Shown here piece after piece: positions 22,673 through 33,532 of a stretch of 64,000 bases of DNA (the stretch's first letter is position 1; every line of letters starts with the position of its first letter). Origin of the DNA: Aquarana catesbeiana (lineage: Eukaryota; Chordata; Amphibia; Anura; Ranidae); NCBI RefSeq assembly GCF_042186555.1, contig NC_133328.1:331632539-331696538 (forward strand), given 5' to 3'. The notes below the pieces were generated by a model. That model saw nothing but the letters and a program-made list of their open reading frames with translations. It made no database searches and was not told where the DNA came from. Position numbers and translations under genes: made by a program.

Positions 22673-23340
22673 ACACAGGAAAGTCTCAACCAGGAGGAGG
22701 CCGTGGAAAGTGGCAGCCAGGAGGTGTCCGGGCCCAGTAGCTTGCCTGAATCCCAAGTCCCTCCCCTCGGCCTTCCACAAAAAAGTGCCAGGAAGAGGAG
22801 TAACCTGGAGGAGGCAGCACTGTGGCCCTCAGAACCCCCCCAGTCTTCAAGAGAACTATGCCTACATCCTGCAAAATGCTGGAAATGGAGGAGGGCCAAC
22901 GCCTCTTATGCGAGGAAATGATCTTGCAAGCCTAAATAAGGGGTTGTGGGGCGAACTCACAAGCCAAAGCCACGTTTGTTAAACCATGGTTGAACCATGG
23001 TCCTCCTCCTCCTGCCACAACTCCAACACCAGAGCCACAGCCTGGAAGGAAGCATGTAAGGAAGACCAGAGAGTGATGGCCTGGGTTCAGTCTGGTCTGA
23101 CAAAAGATGCAGGCTGTGGTATGACCACAGCCTGGGGACAGATATATCATCTGCTGCTGTTCCTAATCTCTTGTAGTCCTGGACCGGATTGTGCTCACTA
23201 TTATATGGACTCCTCAGGTCACCAATTTTGGCCGGTCAAATAGTTGATGTTTGGCCTGGGATACAAAGGCTTTGCCAATTTCAGCAGTTTCTCCAGCGTT
23301 GCCTTCCACTTTATTTTGTTATTTCCCAGAATAAATGGCT
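22673..23340 (+). pseudogene. MADF-domain Harbinger gene, last exon
   Basis: After the acceptor TTTTTTCAG the frame reads TQESLNQEEAVESGSQEVSG and KKSARKRSNLEEAALW. This Glu/Ser-rich tail continues the linker of the exon at 18935-19383. Near 22830 the sense continues in another frame (EGQRLL- and LNKGLWGEL-like stretches), so at least one frameshift is present. An AATAAA at about 23331, in a T-rich setting, is a likely polyadenylation signal. Its distance from the upstream exon is explained almost entirely by the Penelope-like insertion. Confidence 0.68.
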
Positions 23341-23789
23341 ATTTATTTTTAAGAAATACTTGCCTATGTGTTTTACTTCAAAAAGGACAGTTTGTTTTTG
23401 AGTAGGCAGGTACATTTCCTAAATACAATGTTAAATTAACAAAGGACACCAACACCAACCAACCTCCTTGAGGTTAAAAAATACAACATAATAATGGTGT
23501 TGTGGTAACTTGACACAGAAAACGAAAAATAATATTATGGAGAGCACTAAAAAAAAAAATTGTAGATCTTGAAAAAAAAAAGAAACAAAAATTATAAACC
23601 TTATTATGGAGATCTGATTAAAAACAAAATTAATATTATTCATGAGATCACAAGAAATAATAAAGGAATCATTTTGTGAGAACTCTGTGTGAATATAAGC
23701 AGCAAAACAACTTCATTCTTCTAGCATTCTAAAGAAGAAGAGAATGTGCTGCATTAAACTATTAAAAAAATTGCAGCGTGACAAATGTG

Positions 23790-24075
23790 CTATCTCCATT
23801 ACGAACGCTAGTTTTACCAGACCGAGTGTTTCCGTCTCGTAATTTATTCCGAGCATGCTTGGCACTTTGTGCATCGGAATTGTGTACACATGATCAGAAT
23901 TTCCGCGAAGGGATTTTGTTGTCAGAAAATTTGAGAACCAGATCTCAAATTTTGTGCAATGGAAATTCCGATGGAAACTGTCCGATGGAGCCTACACACG
24001 GTCGGAATTTCCTACAAAGGGCTCCCATCGAACATTTTCCGTCAGAGAATCTGACCGTGCGTACGGGGCATTAGC
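23790..24075. mobile_element. Harbinger right terminal region
   Basis: Sub-terminal repeats TCGGAATTTCC and CCGATGGA in both orientations lead to the terminal ACCGTGCGTACGGGGCATTA. These resemble the left end at 14012-14060 (CGTACACACGATC, TTCCGACAACAAATTCC). Confidence 0.7.
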
Positions 24076-24261
24076 ATGTGTTGGTTGATTTTGAGAAAAA
24101 ACCTCAAACATGAATTTGCCCACCTAAATCATTTTTAAGAACATATAAGGCTTTTATTGGTGTCTTGTTCAAATAAGTACCCTGCTCAGGATTTTTTATA
24201 GGCTGTCAAATAAACAAAATGGAAACTTTCTTTTGTTAATGTTATGAACATTTTACTTGTC

Positions 24262-24276
24262 TCTTTAACCACTTAA
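24262..24276. repeat. Target duplication, left copy (15 bp)
   Basis: TCTTTAACCACTTAA, repeated exactly at 24821-24835. It covers the tip of a piggyBac-like element. Confidence 0.88.
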
Positions 24277-24820
24277 TGTGCGCATGCTCTGAAACGTGTC
24301 ATGTGTTCCCCTCCATCTCATCCATCCTGGTGATGTTACACGCCCCGAGCGCCTTGCCGGCTACACGGAAGCTTCCATCCAGCCCAGCAGCCCAGCAGCC
24401 TGTCTCTCCGTGCGGAGGTCCGTGGCTATCCCCTCGGAGCTACATCGCAGCTTTCTGCAATGGACACGGGACTGACCTAGGATGATTTCTTCACCGGAGC
24501 TGTACTTTATTTACTTTACTGTAAGTGTGAACACGTGCTTATTGTTTTCATTAAATACTTGCACTCAGAGGAGCTTTCTTTCTCTTGTTTTTCTACGGTT
24601 GTTTAGAGAGCTGACTTCGCTCATCATGAAAGCTGCCCTTAGCGCTGGTGTCTACTAAAGAATTTGCTTATCACCACATCCATCAATTGCTATGGACTTT
24701 TTATAGACTTTCCTATACTACTCTCAGCCACCATAGTCTTATTTGACATTGTATGTGATTTACAGATATACTTAATGTGATTTATGCCATTAGTCCTGAG
24801 CGCTGATACATATATATGTG
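24277..24820 (+). mobile_element. Short Penelope-like tail insertion
   Basis: This 544-bp insert is bounded by a perfect 15-bp duplication. It begins just before GAAACGTGTCATG (24291 on), the 3' half of a hammerhead core, and ends shortly after AGCGCTG (24799-24805), a motif shared with the tails of the copies at 7645-8787 and 19388-22404. It is thus a strongly 5'-truncated, non-coding Penelope-type copy. Family membership is inferred from the shared motifs and the size of the duplication. Confidence 0.72.
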
Positions 24821-24823
24821 TCT

Positions 24824-25529
24824 TTAACCACTTAAGGACCAGCCGCCGCAGTTATACTGTGGCAGTTTGGCTCCCTGGGTGAATCGCCATTCCTGTACGT
24901 CGGCCGTTTTAAGAGCTGTAGGGGGCGTGATGCCGGAAGCCGATGCGCCACCCGCGATTGCTCCTGACAGAGACAGAACAGAGATCTGTCAATGTAAATA
25001 GACAGATCTCCATTCTGTCAGGGCAGGAAAGACAGATCTCCTATTCCTACTGATTAGGAACAGCGATCAGTCTCCACCTCTAGACAGTCCCATCCACCCA
25101 CAGTTAGAAACACTCCCTAGGTAACACATTTAATCCCTTGATCGCCCCCTAGTGTTAACCCTTTCCCTGCCTGTGACATTTACACAGTAATCAGTGACTA
25201 TTTTTTGCTCTGATCACTGTATAAATGTCAATGGTCCTAAAAAAGTGTCAAAAGTGTCTGATCTGTCTGCCGCAATGTTGCAGTCCCGCTAAAAATCACA
25301 GATAACCGCAATTACTAGTAAAAAAAATGATAGTAATAAAAATGCCATAAATCTATTTCCTATTTTGTAGATGCTATAACTTTTGCGCAAACCAATCAAT
25401 ATACGCTTATTGTGATTTTTTTTTACCAAAAATATGTAGAAGAATATATATCAACCTAAACTGAGGAAGAAATTTGTTTTTTGTATATATTTTTTGGGGG
25501 ATATTTATTATAGCACACAAACACAATGA
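24824..25529 (+). mobile_element. piggyBac-like non-autonomous fragment
   Basis: It starts TTAACCACTTAAGGACC. Internal blocks such as GATGCTATAACTTTTGCGCA and CAATATACGCTTATTG match the 3' region of the element at 31502-37400 (near 37020). Hairpins in 24960-25050 are built on AGACAGATCTCC. The right end is missing. Its extreme left end was hit by the Penelope-like insertion at 24277-24820. Confidence 0.7.
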
Positions 25530-25547
25530 GGTTGATTTACTAAAGGC

Positions 25548-25561
25548 AAATATACTGTTTA
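25548..25561. repeat. Target duplication, left copy (14 bp)
   Basis: AAATATACTGTTTA, repeated exactly at 26869-26882. Confidence 0.88.
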
Positions 25562-25636
25562 GGAAAAAATGCCAGCAACTTGATTGCTTCTTCTAAATCT
25601 TTATTGAGCACTAACAGCAGTGTGACATCTAAAGTA

Positions 25637-25672
25637 CTAACATGTTTCGGCCGGAGCCTTCCTCATAGCATA
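25637..25672 (-). ncRNA. Hammerhead-like motif, minus-strand copy
   Basis: Reading leftwards: TATGCT, ATGAGGA, stem II GGC/GCC, GAAAC, AT, GTT, AGTA. All parts fit a minimal type I hammerhead except the first core base, which is A instead of C. That change should block the C3-G8 pair. Confidence 0.55.
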
Positions 25673-25818
25673 GGGGTTTACAATAAAATCTTTCTCTGGT
25701 TCTGCCAACTTCACATGATTTTAATTGTTGATTGATTTTAAATTGGACTGTACCACCCCTTTTTTTTGAAGGAATGGATATCTTTTCTATATAAACTTGA
25801 TTTTATTGTAAAAATCTA

Positions 25819-25854
25819 TGCTATGAGGAAGGCTCCGGCCGAAACATGTTAGCA
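25819..25854 (+). ncRNA. Hammerhead-like motif, plus-strand copy
   Basis: Stem I is TGCT (25819-25822) with AGCA (25851-25854). The core is ATGAGGA (25823-25829), stem II is GGC/GCC around TCCG, and GAAAC (25841-25845) is followed by a two-pair stem III and U at 25850. The core C is replaced by A, as in its inverted partner, so the change was probably already in the source copy. Confidence 0.58.
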
Positions 25855-26054
25855 CTTTAGATGTCGCACTGCTGTTAGTTCTCAATAAAGATTTATAAGA
25901 AGCAATCAAGTTGCCGGCATTTTTGGAAACACAGACTGAAAACTCTAGGGAAAAATTAACCCATTGTGGAATCAAATTGTATTTACTTTAAAAACAAATT
26001 CACATCCATTCTACTGTTCATTCCACCAGGAAATTGAGAATTTAATCTGTGTAT

Positions 26055-26395
26055 TCACCATACCTCCTGCTGAAGCAGGGTACGGTGTGTATGCCCCCTA
26101 GCAGATCTTCTCACCTGTTCCAGACCACAAAAAGAAAAAGACTCCAGATTACCACCATGAACTGTTTTAAAGTGTTTAGACACATTTGAGATATTTTTTG
26201 TGTTGCTATAAGAAGTGTCATTGTAGTGTTCTGATATTCTAATACATAGATTGTGAATAGCGCATCCCACATACTGTAATCATCTTTGAATTACAATTTA
26301 TAAAACTTTTAACTGGATATGTTCTACCTGTTGAAAAAGAAATGGCAGACTTGCTTTTTCTGTGTCTTTTACACTGTTTACAGGTGTTCTAACCA
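26055..26395 (-). pseudogene. Penelope GIY-YIG domain remnant
   Basis: Reading leftwards, a Cys-rich approach (CKQCKRHRKSK) leads to a GIY-YIG-like core: VGCAIHNLCIRISEHYND near 26265, then NVSKHFKTVHGGNLESFSF. The usual YVGRT is altered to YVGCA, and an upstream frameshift or stop precedes it. Only the C-terminal nuclease domain is present. RT is absent. Confidence 0.82.
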
Positions 26396-26868
26396 CAGGG
26401 ATAAGAGCCCACTGTCCCTAATGATGAAATGGAAGGGGGTGTGGAACGAAATAAAGAGGGGGAAAGCATAGTACCTACAGTGGGAGCTTTCTTACTAGTA
26501 AAATTGCATCCCTGTCTTAAAATATCATGCAGAATTTGTCCGCATATAAGACAGGGAGGCAGTGATTATATTATTGTAAGTAAGTGGTCACAAAGTGACC
26601 ACTTCCCCACCCACGGGACTGTGTCCTCTTTCTGGTGGCTGAGGAGTTCCCAATCAGATCACCACGATCTCTATTTTCTACGAGGAAGGCTCACGTTAGC
26701 ACTTTAGATGTCGCACTGCTGTTAGTGCTCAATAAAGATTTAGAAGAAGCAATCCATTTGCCGGCATCTTTTGCTATTTTGATGTTTATGGGACACAACT
26801 AGCCTGAGCACCGTTATTCAGATCATCATTCTACAATCATGCAGTAGAGCTTGGGTGAGTTTTTGTAT

Positions 26869-26882
26869 AAATATACTGTTTA
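26869..26882. repeat. Target duplication, right copy (14 bp)
   Basis: AAATATACTGTTTA, identical to 25548-25561. Confidence 0.88.
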
Positions 26883-27063
26883 TTACAAGTGCACTTCAAG
26901 TGCATGTGTTCTATATCTGGGTGGAAGCTCTGCTGATTTCTATCATCCAATCATGTACAAGTAAAAATGCTGTTTTTTATTCTCCTTGCATGCAAGTATT
27001 TTTTGCAAAGTTAAGCGTTACCTAATTTACTAAACTCTGGAGTACGTGCACTTGCAGTGCACA

Positions 27064-27190
27064 AGGGGGTTGATTTACTAAAGGCAAATAGACTGTGTAC
27101 TTTTGAAAGTGCATTTGCTCCAGAGCTTAGTAAATGAGGCAGACCTCTGCTGACTTCCATCATGCACTCATATGCAAGCAAATATATATA

Positions 27191-27268
<78 letters not shown>

Positions 27269-27335
27269 TTTCCTTGCATGTGACTGGGTATTCTTTGTAA
27301 AGTGAAGTTTTACCTCATTTACGAATGTCCATAGG
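27064..27335 (+). mobile_element. GTTGATTTACTAAA MITE, copy B, with TA expansion
   Basis: GGGGTTGATTTACTAAAGG starts immediately after copy A. The middle is replaced by a TA run and a poly-T run (27180-27270). The family sequence resumes at TTGCATGTGACTGGGTATTC and TTTACCTCATTTAC. Confidence 0.68.
27180..27250. repeat. (TA)n microsatellite
   Basis: TA run followed by about 20 T. Confidence 0.95.
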
Positions 27336-29356
27336 CATTGCTTTAAAAGACTTTACAGGTTATCAGTTTAGATTTAACCACAAACTATACCTCTCACTCC
27401 GACATTCACGGCAATGTTGCTCAAAATTGTGGGGTTTCTTTACTGAGACATCAGGGGTCTATTGGGCTTGTGATGTCTGTCCTGCCTTCCACCAAAGCTA
27501 ATGGAGTACAGATTGCGCTCCACTAGCTTCTTCTCTGTCCACACCAGGGAAAGTGACAGCTGAAACCCGTAAGTGATGTAATACGTGTTACTTACTTGTT
27601 CATTCACTGAAGGGAGTTTAGAAAATTGAATTTGCTGATCTCTCTCTTTTCCACCCACTAAGACCCACCATGCACATGGCAGGGACTATTGGGCGGGAGA
27701 GGTACCTTTGGTGGGCTATAGAAGTTAGCCAGGATTGTGCTTATAATCTCAGTCTAACAGCTGCCGTTCATAAATAGTGCTTGTAGACTAGTGGTTAATC
27801 TACAGGTTTAAAAGCAGAAAACACCTAATGAGGGAGTTATTATTATTGTACTAGAAGACTACAAACATATTTATAGTTTATTATGACTAAACCCCAATAT
27901 ATAGTTGCCATTGGAATACAATGACATCAAAAAAGTGTGTTTTAACATTATAAAGTGAAGCATTATGTTTAACGTGTAGTCACACATAATTCAGCTGCTA
28001 ACTCCATGATTGCTGCATTTCACATTCCTTCAAATTTGAACGTTAAACATTTTTGATCTTTTGAAAGGAAAAATGTAATTGGTTGCTTTTGGCAACAACT
28101 CCAATGTTATGCTTATTTTGTTTCCTTTCAACAATCAGCCCAATGGTTGTTGATCTGGCAAGCTTTTGGGCTATTAATCAAAGTTAAATAAAATAATAAA
28201 TAAAATAGCATGTAATGTTTAAATCTGTAGGTGCACAACCATTCTTGTGTTGAATTTAAACATAATGTTTGTTTTAGCGAGCATATCTTTTTAGCTTGTT
28301 CTTTTCTATGGTTTTGTAAGCCAAGTAAACCTGTATTTGCAGCCAGGAGCAAAGGAAAACATTCTGTTCTTTTATAATTCCACTAAACATGGTTGGCTGC
28401 TTGTAATGAACTTTTACTAAATGATCCTATAATGGTCAACATAGTACTTAAAGCAATTCTGTCATCAAACTGAACTTGTTGTTAAAAGCTTTCTGTGAAA
28501 AAAAGAATTTAAACCCTTACTTCTCCTGCTGCCCCAATGCAAAACGCTTTTCCATTTCTGGATGAAGTCTCTATAAACTGGCATTTCCAGGTGTTTTGAC
28601 TGCCTGGTCCCCCAGTGCACTTCTGAATCACTACCAGACACAATAGCGAGGTGAAGGTAGGTAGGAGGGCCTACTGAGTGCAAAGGAGAACCTTAAAATT
28701 AACATTCGTTTTTTTTAATTTTTATTAGTGACTACTTGACTTCTGTTCTAAGCTGAATATGGGGTTTGGAGAGCTGGGGGGTGAAACAGCGTATGCCGAT
28801 CTTCATAGTGAAAGGCTATATGGGGTTGTCAGCACAAGTCTGATGTTTGGAAGACAGGAAGGCTGAGCTCACCCACAGAAAACTGACCACACTGGAAAGA
28901 ATATGCTTCTGAACCTAGCGTGTTCAGTTTGAAATAGGAAACTGACAGGAACACCAGGTATTTCACATATAGGAAACAATACAAAGAGAACAGGATATTT
29001 TTAACACAAGTACATGGTACATCAGACACATATCAGGAATTTGAAATGTTGGGATAACATATTTTTTATGTAGCAAGAAATAAAAAAGTGCAGACATATT
29101 GTATCTTTTAACTTTGAACCCAGTTTCATTCTCCATATAATTTCTGCCAGTATTGTATGCTTTAGTATTCAGTATTTGATACAGATACCTTTGCCTTAAG
29201 TCTGGTTTTAGACTGCTTTCCAAACTGTTGCTGTAACTGTCTGGTTCATGTTTAGTGATCACCAACCACAACCAGCCATTGTGCTGAGAAAACTTGCCCT
29301 GCACCTACTGTATATGGTGACACATACTGTATATACTGGCATTTTCCATGTGTAAG
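27336..29356. other. Unassigned DNA, probably old repeats
   Basis: No gene is recognised. The stretch around 27380-27720 has the moderately GC-rich, hairpin-prone look of the piggyBac-like elements nearby, but no ends could be identified. Confidence 0.4.
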
Positions 29357-29820
29357 CTAAATGGGTTGTAAACCCTCTTTTTTTTAAAGAAAAATATCAA
29401 ACATGTATATACTTACCTGCTCTGGGCAATCACTTTGCAAAGAGCAGCCTTGATACTCTTCTTCTGGAGTGCCCTGTCGGTGCTCCAAGCTCCTCCTCTT
29501 CATTGGGTGCTCCCACAGGAGGCACCTCCATGGGGGCACCTGTGGGGGCTCGCTCCTGAGTACCACTTCTGTGTTCATTGACACCGACAGCGGGAATCAG
29601 CCCCGCTCCCTTGTCATTGGATTTCATTGACAGAAGCAGGAGCCAATGGTCCTGCTGCTATCAATCTGTCCAGTGAGGTGCGAGACAGTGGCTGGAGCTG
29701 CTGCACTCCTGCACATCTCTGGATTGGATCGAGCACAGGCAAGGGTGTCTGGGGGGAGCTGCAGCACAGAAGGATTTTCACCTTAATGACCTAAACCTTG
29801 AGGCTTTACAACCACTTTAA
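29357..29820. mobile_element. TTAA MITE (Kolobok or piggyBac type), copy 1
   Basis: The ends are AATGGGTTGTAAACCC on the left and GGCTTTACAACCACTTTAA on the right, the same family as 53230-53730. It shares the block TCATTGGATTTCATTGACAG with that copy. It is non-coding. Its right TTAA (29817-29820) is also the first TTAA of the next element. Confidence 0.7.
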
Positions 29821-30938
29821 CCACTACAATACAGGCCACTTTCAACCCCTTCCTGTCCAGGCCAATTTTCAGGTTTCAGCACTGTCACATTTTAAATCAC
29901 ATTTGCACAGTCATGCAACACTATACCAAAACCAAATTGTTATCATTTCTTTTCCACAAATAGAGCTTTCTTTTGGTGGTTTTTGATCACCACTGGGTTT
30001 TTTTATGTTTTGCGCTACAAATAAAAAAGACCGAAAATTTTGAAAAAAGTTTTCTTTGTTTCTGTTATAAAACTTTGTAAATAAATATGTTTTTTCCTTC
30101 ACTAGTGAGCACTGATGAGGCTGCACTGTGGGGCACTGATGAGGTGGCACTGATGGGCACTGAGGTGCCACTGATGAGGTGGCACTGATGGGCACTGATG
30201 ATGAGACACTTATATGCAGCACTGATGGGCACTGATAGGTTTCAATGATATGTAGCACTGATGGGCACTGATGGGCACTCATAGGTGGCAATGATGGGCA
30301 CTGATAGGCAGCACTGATGGGCACTGATAGGCGGCATTGGTGGGCACTTTTAGGCAGCCTGATGGGCACTGATAGGCGGCACTGAATAGGAGGCACTGAT
30401 GGGTAGCACTGATGGGCGGCACTGAATAGGAGGCACTGACATGCATTACTGATGGGCAGAGATTGGCTATTCTAATGGGCACTGATTGGCACTAGTGGGC
30501 ATCCCTGGTGGGCTCTAGAGGGCATCCCTGGTGGTCTCTAGTGGGCACCCTTGATGGGTCTGCACTGGTAATCAATGTGCTGATTATCATCGCAGACCCC
30601 CCTGTCAAGAGAGCAGCTGATCGGCTCTTCTCTACTCGCGCCTTGTCAGCACGAGTGGAGGAAAAGCCAATAAATGGCTGGCACTTCCTGGTTACCATGT
30701 GATCAGCTGTGATTGGACACAGCTGGTCCCATGGTAAAGAGCCTACCTCTTAGGCTCTTTACTGAGATCAGAGATGCGTGTGTCAGACTGACACACCACA
30801 CCACCGATTGCCATGCCGCATGCCCCCGTGGGCGGGCGCTAGCGGTTTATCCTGCTGGATGTCATATGACGCCAAGTCAGGATAATACAACCACTTTCCG
30901 GCTGTCATTCTGCTATATGGTGGGCGGGAAGTGGTTAA
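29817..30938. mobile_element. piggyBac-like non-autonomous element
   Basis: It starts TTAACCACTACAATACAGG and ends GGCGGGAAGTGGTTAA (TTAA at 30935-30938), so both TTAA ends are visible. Reversed blocks match the 3' region of the larger piggyBac element (TTTTGCGCTACAAATAAAAAAG). The middle is a minisatellite (30107-30500). No transposase. Confidence 0.78.
30107..30500. repeat. GGCACTGATG minisatellite
   Basis: More than twenty irregular units built on GGCACTGATGGGCACTGAT and GGCGGCACTGA, inside the piggyBac-like element. Confidence 0.9.
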
Positions 30939-31501
30939 ATAAACCTTCAAATACATATTCCAAATGCAACTGACATTATTTCTATGGTATAAGTATAGGT
31001 GGGGTTAATATGTTAGGCACAAATGAAAGAAAATGCCACACTTAGCTATTAAAGCATATGTAAACACACGTTTCTTGCAAACTCCTGTCACATATAAATC
31101 TAAGAATTTAAAGAACTATAGACACAACTTTTTTTTCACTTTGGATAGAGTAAGGGAGGGTTATAACCCCTGTCAGATTTTTCTCACCATCTGTGTCCCA
31201 TTACATAGATTTCCCTTCACTTCCTGTCCCATAACCAAACTGGAAGTGAGAGGAAATCCTTGCAAATTAAGGGAATACCCCCTGCTCACCAGAACTATTG
31301 TCCCCATTGTAAGATTTCCCATCTCTTAGTTTTCTGGGGACAACCCACAATTTGGGATTTTCTTTTACTTTCACTTTCAATGATAAAGGTAAACAGGACA
31401 AATAGAGAGGGGCACAGATAGCAATAAAAACTGACCAGCATTCTAGTCCCTCTGCACGCTATCCAAAACAACAACAAAAAAGTTTCCCCTTTAGTTATGC
31501 T
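30939..31501. other. Unassigned, probably interspersed repeat
   Basis: Non-coding. It forms the left flank into which the large TTAA element at 31502 inserted. Confidence 0.4.
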
Positions 31502-31926
31502 TTAACCACTTGCCGACCGCCGCACGACGATGTACGTCGACAGAGCGGCACGGGCAGGCAAAAGGACTTACAGGTACGTCCTTGCCTGCCCGTGGGTGGG
31601 GGGTCCGATCGGACCCCCCCCGGTGCCTGCGGCGGTCGGCAAATCTCCCCCGGCGATCGGTGGTGAGGGGGAGGCCATCCATTCGTGGCCCCCCCCTCGC
31701 GATCGCTCCCAGCCAATGGGATCATTTCCCTGCCTCTGTATTGTACACAGAGGCAGAGGAAATGATGTCATCTCTCCTCGGCTCGGTAATTTCCGTTCCG
31801 GCCCGAGGAGAGAAGACAGGTATGTGAGTGCACCAACACTACACACACAGTAGAACATGCCAGGCACACTAAACACCCCGATCCCCCCCCGATCGCCCCC
31901 CGATCCCCCCCCAATCACCCCCCCCC

Positions 31927-31995
31927 GTCACAAACTGACACCAAGCAGGTTTTTTTTTTTTTTTTCTGATTACTGTATTGGTGTCAGTTTGTGAC
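31927..31995. repeat. 16-bp-arm hairpin
   Basis: GTCACAAACTGACACC (31927-31942) and its exact complement (31980-31995) enclose a T-rich loop. Confidence 0.9.
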
Positions 31996-32400
31996 AGTTA
32001 CAGTGTTAGGGCAGTGAGTGTTAGGCCCCCTTTAGGTCTAGGGTACCCCCCTAACCCCCCCTAATAAAGTTTTAACCCCTTGATCACCCCCTGTCACCAG
32101 TGTCACTAAGCGATCATTTTTCTGATCGCTGTATTAGTGTCGCTGGTGACGATAGTTAGGGACGTAAATATTTAGGTTCGCCGTCAGCGTTTTATAGCGA
32201 CATGGACCCCCATATACTATCTAATAAATGTTTTAACCCCTTGATTGCCCCCTAGTTAACCCTTTCACCACTGATCACCGTATAACCATTACGGGTGACG
32301 CTGGTTAGTTCGTTTATTTTTTATAGTGTCAGGGCACCCGCTGTTTATTACCGAATAAAGGTTTAGCCCCCTGATCACCCGGCGGTGATATGCGTCGCCC

Positions 32401-33480
32401 CAGGCAGCGTCAGGTTAGCGCCATGAGCGCTAACACCCACGCACGCAGCATACGCCTCCCTTAGTGGTATAGTATCTGATCGCATCAATATCTGATCCGT
32501 TCAGATCTATACTAGCTTCCCCAGCAGTTTAGGGTTCCCAAAAACGCAGTGTTAGCGGGATCAGCCCAGATACCTGCTAGCACCAGCGTTTTGCCCCTCC
32601 GCCCGGCCCAGCCCAGCCCACCCAAGTGCAGTATCGATTGATCACTGTCACTTACAAAACACTAAACGCATAACTGCAGCGTTCGCAGAGTCAGGCCTGA
32701 TCCCTGCGATCGCTAACAGTTTTTTTGGTAGCGTTTTGGTGAACTGGCAAGCACCAGCCCCAGGCAGCGTCAGGTTAGCGCCAGTAGCGCTAACACCCAC
32801 GCACACACCGTACACCTCCCTTAGTGGTATAGTATCTGATTGGATCAATATCTGATCCGTTCAGATCTATACTAGCGTCCCCAGCAGTTTAGGGTTCCCA
32901 AAAACGCAGTGTTAGCGGGATCAGCCCAGATACCTGCTAGCACCAGCGTTTTGCCCCTCCGCCCGGCCCAGCCCAGCCCACCCAAGTGCAGTATCGATCG
33001 ATCACTGTCACTTACAAAACACTAAACGCATAACTGCAGCGTTCGCAGAGTCAGGTCTGATCCCTGTGATCGCTAACAGTTTTTTTGGTAGCGTTTTGGT
33101 GAACTGGCAAGCACCAGCCCCAGGCAGCGTCAGGTTAGCGCCGGTCGCGCTAACACCCACGCACGCACCGTACACCTCCCTTAGTGGTATAGTATCTGAA
33201 CTGATCAATATCTGATCCGATCAGATCTATACTGGCGTCCCCAGCAGTTTAGGGTTCCCAAAAACGCAGAGTTAGTGGGATCAGCCCAGATACCTGCTAG
33301 CACCTGCGTTTTGCCCCTCCGCCCGGCCCAGCCCAGCCCACCCAAGTGCAGTATCGTTCGATCACTGTCACTTACAAAACACTAAACGCATAACTGCAGC
33401 GTTCGCAGAGTCAGGCCTGATCCCTGCGATCGCTAACAGTTTTTTTGGTAGCGTTTTGGTGAACTGGCAAGCGCCAGCGG
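32401..33480 (+). repeat. Three tandem 360-bp units
   Basis: CAGGCAGCGTCAGGTTAGCG starts at 32401, 32761 and 33121. Units differ by a few percent and contain AACACTAAACGCATAACTGC and TTTTTTTGGTAGCGTTTTGG. They lie upstream of the transposase remnant, as if they were promoter or enhancer repeats. Confidence 0.95.
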
Positions 33481-33532
33481 CCTAGTACACCCCGGTTGTA
33501 GTCAAACCAGCACTGCAGTAACACTTGGTGAC

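Larger units (their letters stand above)
14010..24075 (+). mobile_element. Composite Harbinger element with nested insertions
   Basis: The left end, near 14012, reads TTATGGTGCGTACACACGAT. The inverted right end finishes GACCGTGCGTACGGGGCATTA near 24073. The ends agree over the CGTACACACGRTC core, and TTA/TAA suits Harbinger 3-bp target sites. Between them are a transposase C-terminal piece, a Myb/SANT exon and a divergent MADF gene, the usual accessory proteins of vertebrate Harbingers. A LINE (15596-18020) and a Penelope-like element (19388-22404) are later insertions. Without them the element is about 4.6 kb. That the two ends belong to one element is inferred from end similarity and gene order. 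Confidence 0.68.
25562..26868 (-). mobile_element. Penelope-like element with inverted ends
   Basis: This 1,307-bp insert is bounded by a 14-bp duplication. Reading leftwards it has a reversed terminal block (about 26790-26685), the GIY-YIG end of the protein (26395-26055), another reversed block (25925-25800), and finally a same-sense block (25690-25562). The two blocks at 25562-25690 and 25790-25925 form an inverted repeat. Each contains ATGAGGAAGGC and GCCGAAACATGT, a hammerhead-like core. This mix of direct and inverted terminal blocks is characteristic of Penelope elements. Confidence 0.85.
25530..27066 (+). mobile_element. GTTGATTTACTAAA MITE, copy A, interrupted
   Basis: It begins GGTTGATTTACTAAAGG. 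It is split by a Penelope-like insert (25562-26868), then continues with AAGTGCACTTCAAGTGCA, TCATCCAATCATG and TTACTAAACTCTGGAG. The same blocks occur in copies B and C (27064 and 37771). It is non-coding and the superfamily is unknown. Confidence 0.72.

Noticed and set aside
31530..31853. 107-codon frame near the left end of the large piggyBac element
   Set aside because: It lies in the GC-rich terminal hairpin region, is open in several frames on both strands and has no domain.
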